DNA of 6,387 nt from Anaerolineae bacterium (GTDB taxonomy: Bacteria > Chloroflexota > Anaerolineae > B4-G1): contig JAUXFI010000118.1 in assembly GCA_030620125.1 (NCBI GenBank), positions 1 to 6,387 on the forward strand, written 5' to 3'. Shown here one piece after another: positions 5,408 to 6,387 of this stretch (position 1 is its first letter; every line of letters starts with the position of its first letter). Under the pieces are notes generated by a model. It made no database searches. It was given only the letters and a program-made list of their open reading frames with translations, and was not told the origin of the DNA. Made by a program: the position numbers and the translations under genes.

Positions 5408-6387
5408 ATGACCCACTGTCCAAAGTGTGGCACGGATAATCGAAGAGGGAGTCGTTTCTGCAACGAATGTGGCGAACCACTCCCGTTACGCACGGCGCTG
5501 CGCTGCCCGATGTGTGGCACGATGAACCCCGTCGGCAATGTCTATTGTGACCGCTGCAATGCCCGTCTCATCCCAATGGCAGCTTTGCCATCCGAGGAAG
5601 CGGAACTTGAGCAGGCTCCAATCAAGGGGCTTTCTCTGCCCACTATCTCGATGGAGGAGGAGAGAAAACAGCAAGTTGAGGGCGTGACTGAGGAGGTCGA
5701 GGCGGAAGCCAGAGAAGAGGAGGAGGACGCCGGGGATTGGCTGACGCAACTACGGGCTTTGGCGGTAGATGAGGTCGAGGAACCCAAAGTACTAGACGAA
5801 TCCATCGAGCCGGTCGAGATTCCCGATTGGCTGCGTGAGATGGGACCAGTTGGTGTGGGTGCGGAGGCAGCGCCGAGCCAGGAGCAACTGGCTGCCGAGT
5901 CGCCTGTGGAAGAAACACTGGCGATGCCCTCACCTGTCCCGGACGAGACGCCGGGGTGGCTCCAGGAACTGGCCCCGCCGGAGGCCGTCTCCGCTGAAGC
6001 GCTGACGCCGTTCTCAGAGCCTGCAGCAAAAGTGGAAGAAGATATAGTCCCGGCCGAGATTCCCGATTGGTTGCGGGAAATCGCGCCAGCGGAGGCGGAG
6101 GCCCCCGAAGCCGCGCCGGAGGAACCGGCCGTGGAGATGGCCGCGCTTGCTGCGGCCGAGATTCCCGATTGGATGCAGGAGATGACGCCAGCGGAGGAAC
6201 CGGCCGTAGAGATGGCCGCGCCCGCTGCGGCCGAGATTCCCGATTGGTTGCAGGAAATCGCGCCAGCGGAGGCGGAGGCCCCCGAAGCTGTGCCGGAGGA
6301 ACCGGCCGTGGAGATGGCCGCGCCCGCTGCGGCCGAGATTCCCGATTGGTTGCAGGAAATCGCGCCAGCGGAGGCGGAGGCCCCCGA
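5408..6387 (+). CDS. Double zinc-ribbon protein with repeated IPDWL(Q/R)E motifs (5' part, open at window end)
   Basis: The frame is open from ATG 5408 to the window edge (326 codons) and continues beyond it. It opens with two zinc ribbons: Cys4/Cys7 with Cys18/Cys21, and Cys33/Cys36 with Cys47/Cys50. The rest is acidic, rich in Glu, Ala and Pro and probably disordered. Trp-centred motifs recur in it: GDWLTQL (109-115), EIPDWLREM (137-145), ETPGWLQEL (180-188), EIPDWLREI (217-225), EIPDWMQEM (251-259), EIPDWLQEI (276-284) and again (310-318). There is no signal peptide or membrane segment in the visible part; one could lie beyond the window. I read it as a cytoplasmic scaffold whose repeats are short binding motifs and whose ribbons bind protein or nucleic acid; this is inference. 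Similar zinc-ribbon/IPDWL proteins are, to my recollection, common in Chloroflexota without known function. GGTGA (5399-5403) is the likely ribosome-binding site. A GTG at 5405 directly before the ATG is an equivalent start. It is 11 bp after the six-TM gene. Confidence 0.88.
   Translation, partial: MTHCPKCGTDNRRGSRFCNECGEPLPLRTALRCPMCGTMNPVGNVYCDRCNARLIPMAALPSEEAELEQAPIKGLSLPTISMEEERKQQVEGVTEEVEAEAREEEEDAGDWLTQLRALAVDEVEEPKVLDESIEPVEIPDWLREMGPVGVGAEAAPSQEQLAAESPVEETLAMPSPVPDETPGWLQELAPPEAVSAEALTPFSEPAAKVEEDIVPAEIPDWLREIAPAEAEAPEAAPEEPAVEMAALAAAEIPDWMQEMTPAEEPAVEMAAPAAAEIPDWLQEIAPAEAEAPEAVPEEPAVEMAAPAAAEIPDWLQEIAPAEAEAP
6056..6387 (+). repeat. In-frame 102-bp tandem repeats coding for 34-residue IPDWL units
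   Basis: Units start at 6056, 6158, 6233 and 6335. The first and third are 102 bp and differ at about 5 positions. The second is 75 bp and lacks 27 bp (nine codons) found in the others. The fourth is cut by the window edge, and its 53 visible bases are identical to the start of the third. Each begins GAGATTCCCGATTGG. More diverged single copies of the motif lie upstream at 5816 and 5945. The array probably continues past the window, and the copy number in any assembly should be treated with caution. Confidence 0.92.

Noticed and set aside
5486..6029. Several minus-strand frames opposite the zinc-ribbon gene
   Set aside because: The plus-strand frame has two complete zinc ribbons and in-frame repeats; the antisense products are low-complexity Ser- or Pro/Arg-rich shadows.
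6056..6387. CRISPR-like array
   Set aside because: Repeats are 75-102 bp, keep one reading frame and encode a continuous protein; there are no unique spacers.

Overview
The window is GC-rich with dense, all-plus-strand coding. It is best read as a piece of a bacterial chromosome from the phylum Chloroflexota (Anaerolineae-like). This is an inference with no marker gene behind it. It rests on a two-TM protein resembling the DUF6754 family and a zinc-ribbon protein with repeated 'IPDWL(Q/R)E' motifs, both of which I associate with that phylum, and on short heptamer repeats at gene junctions.

Region 1 (1-3585) is the end of a nucleoside/purine uptake and salvage operon. It holds the 3' part of a BmpA-linked ABC permease (NupQ/YufQ-like), the complete double-domain ATPase of the same importer (NupO/YufO-like), and a complete amidohydrolase of the MTA/S-adenosylhomocysteine deaminase family (Tm0936-like). 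The simplest reading is that the transporter brings in a purine nucleoside or base and the amidohydrolase deaminates it. The lipoprotein and the second permease would lie upstream of the window. Both internal junctions carry degenerate 7-bp tandem repeats that supply the stop or start codons.

Region 2 (3586-3717) is the only real intergenic gap. It contains two well-formed sigma70-type promoters in tandem, both with extended -10 elements, and no convincing terminator for the upstream operon.

Region 3 (3718-6387) is a tight four-gene operon of uncharacterised function. It encodes a 90-aa soluble protein, a 256-aa protein with one TM segment at each end (DUF6754-like), a 207-aa protein with about six TM segments, and a long open reading frame that runs off the window. 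That last protein has two CxxC...CxxC zinc ribbons, an acidic disordered region and at least seven Trp-centred motifs, the last four in near-identical tandem DNA repeats. This cassette is the most likely place for an undescribed system, probably a membrane-associated complex with a multivalent cytoplasmic scaffold. Its function cannot be assigned from sequence alone.
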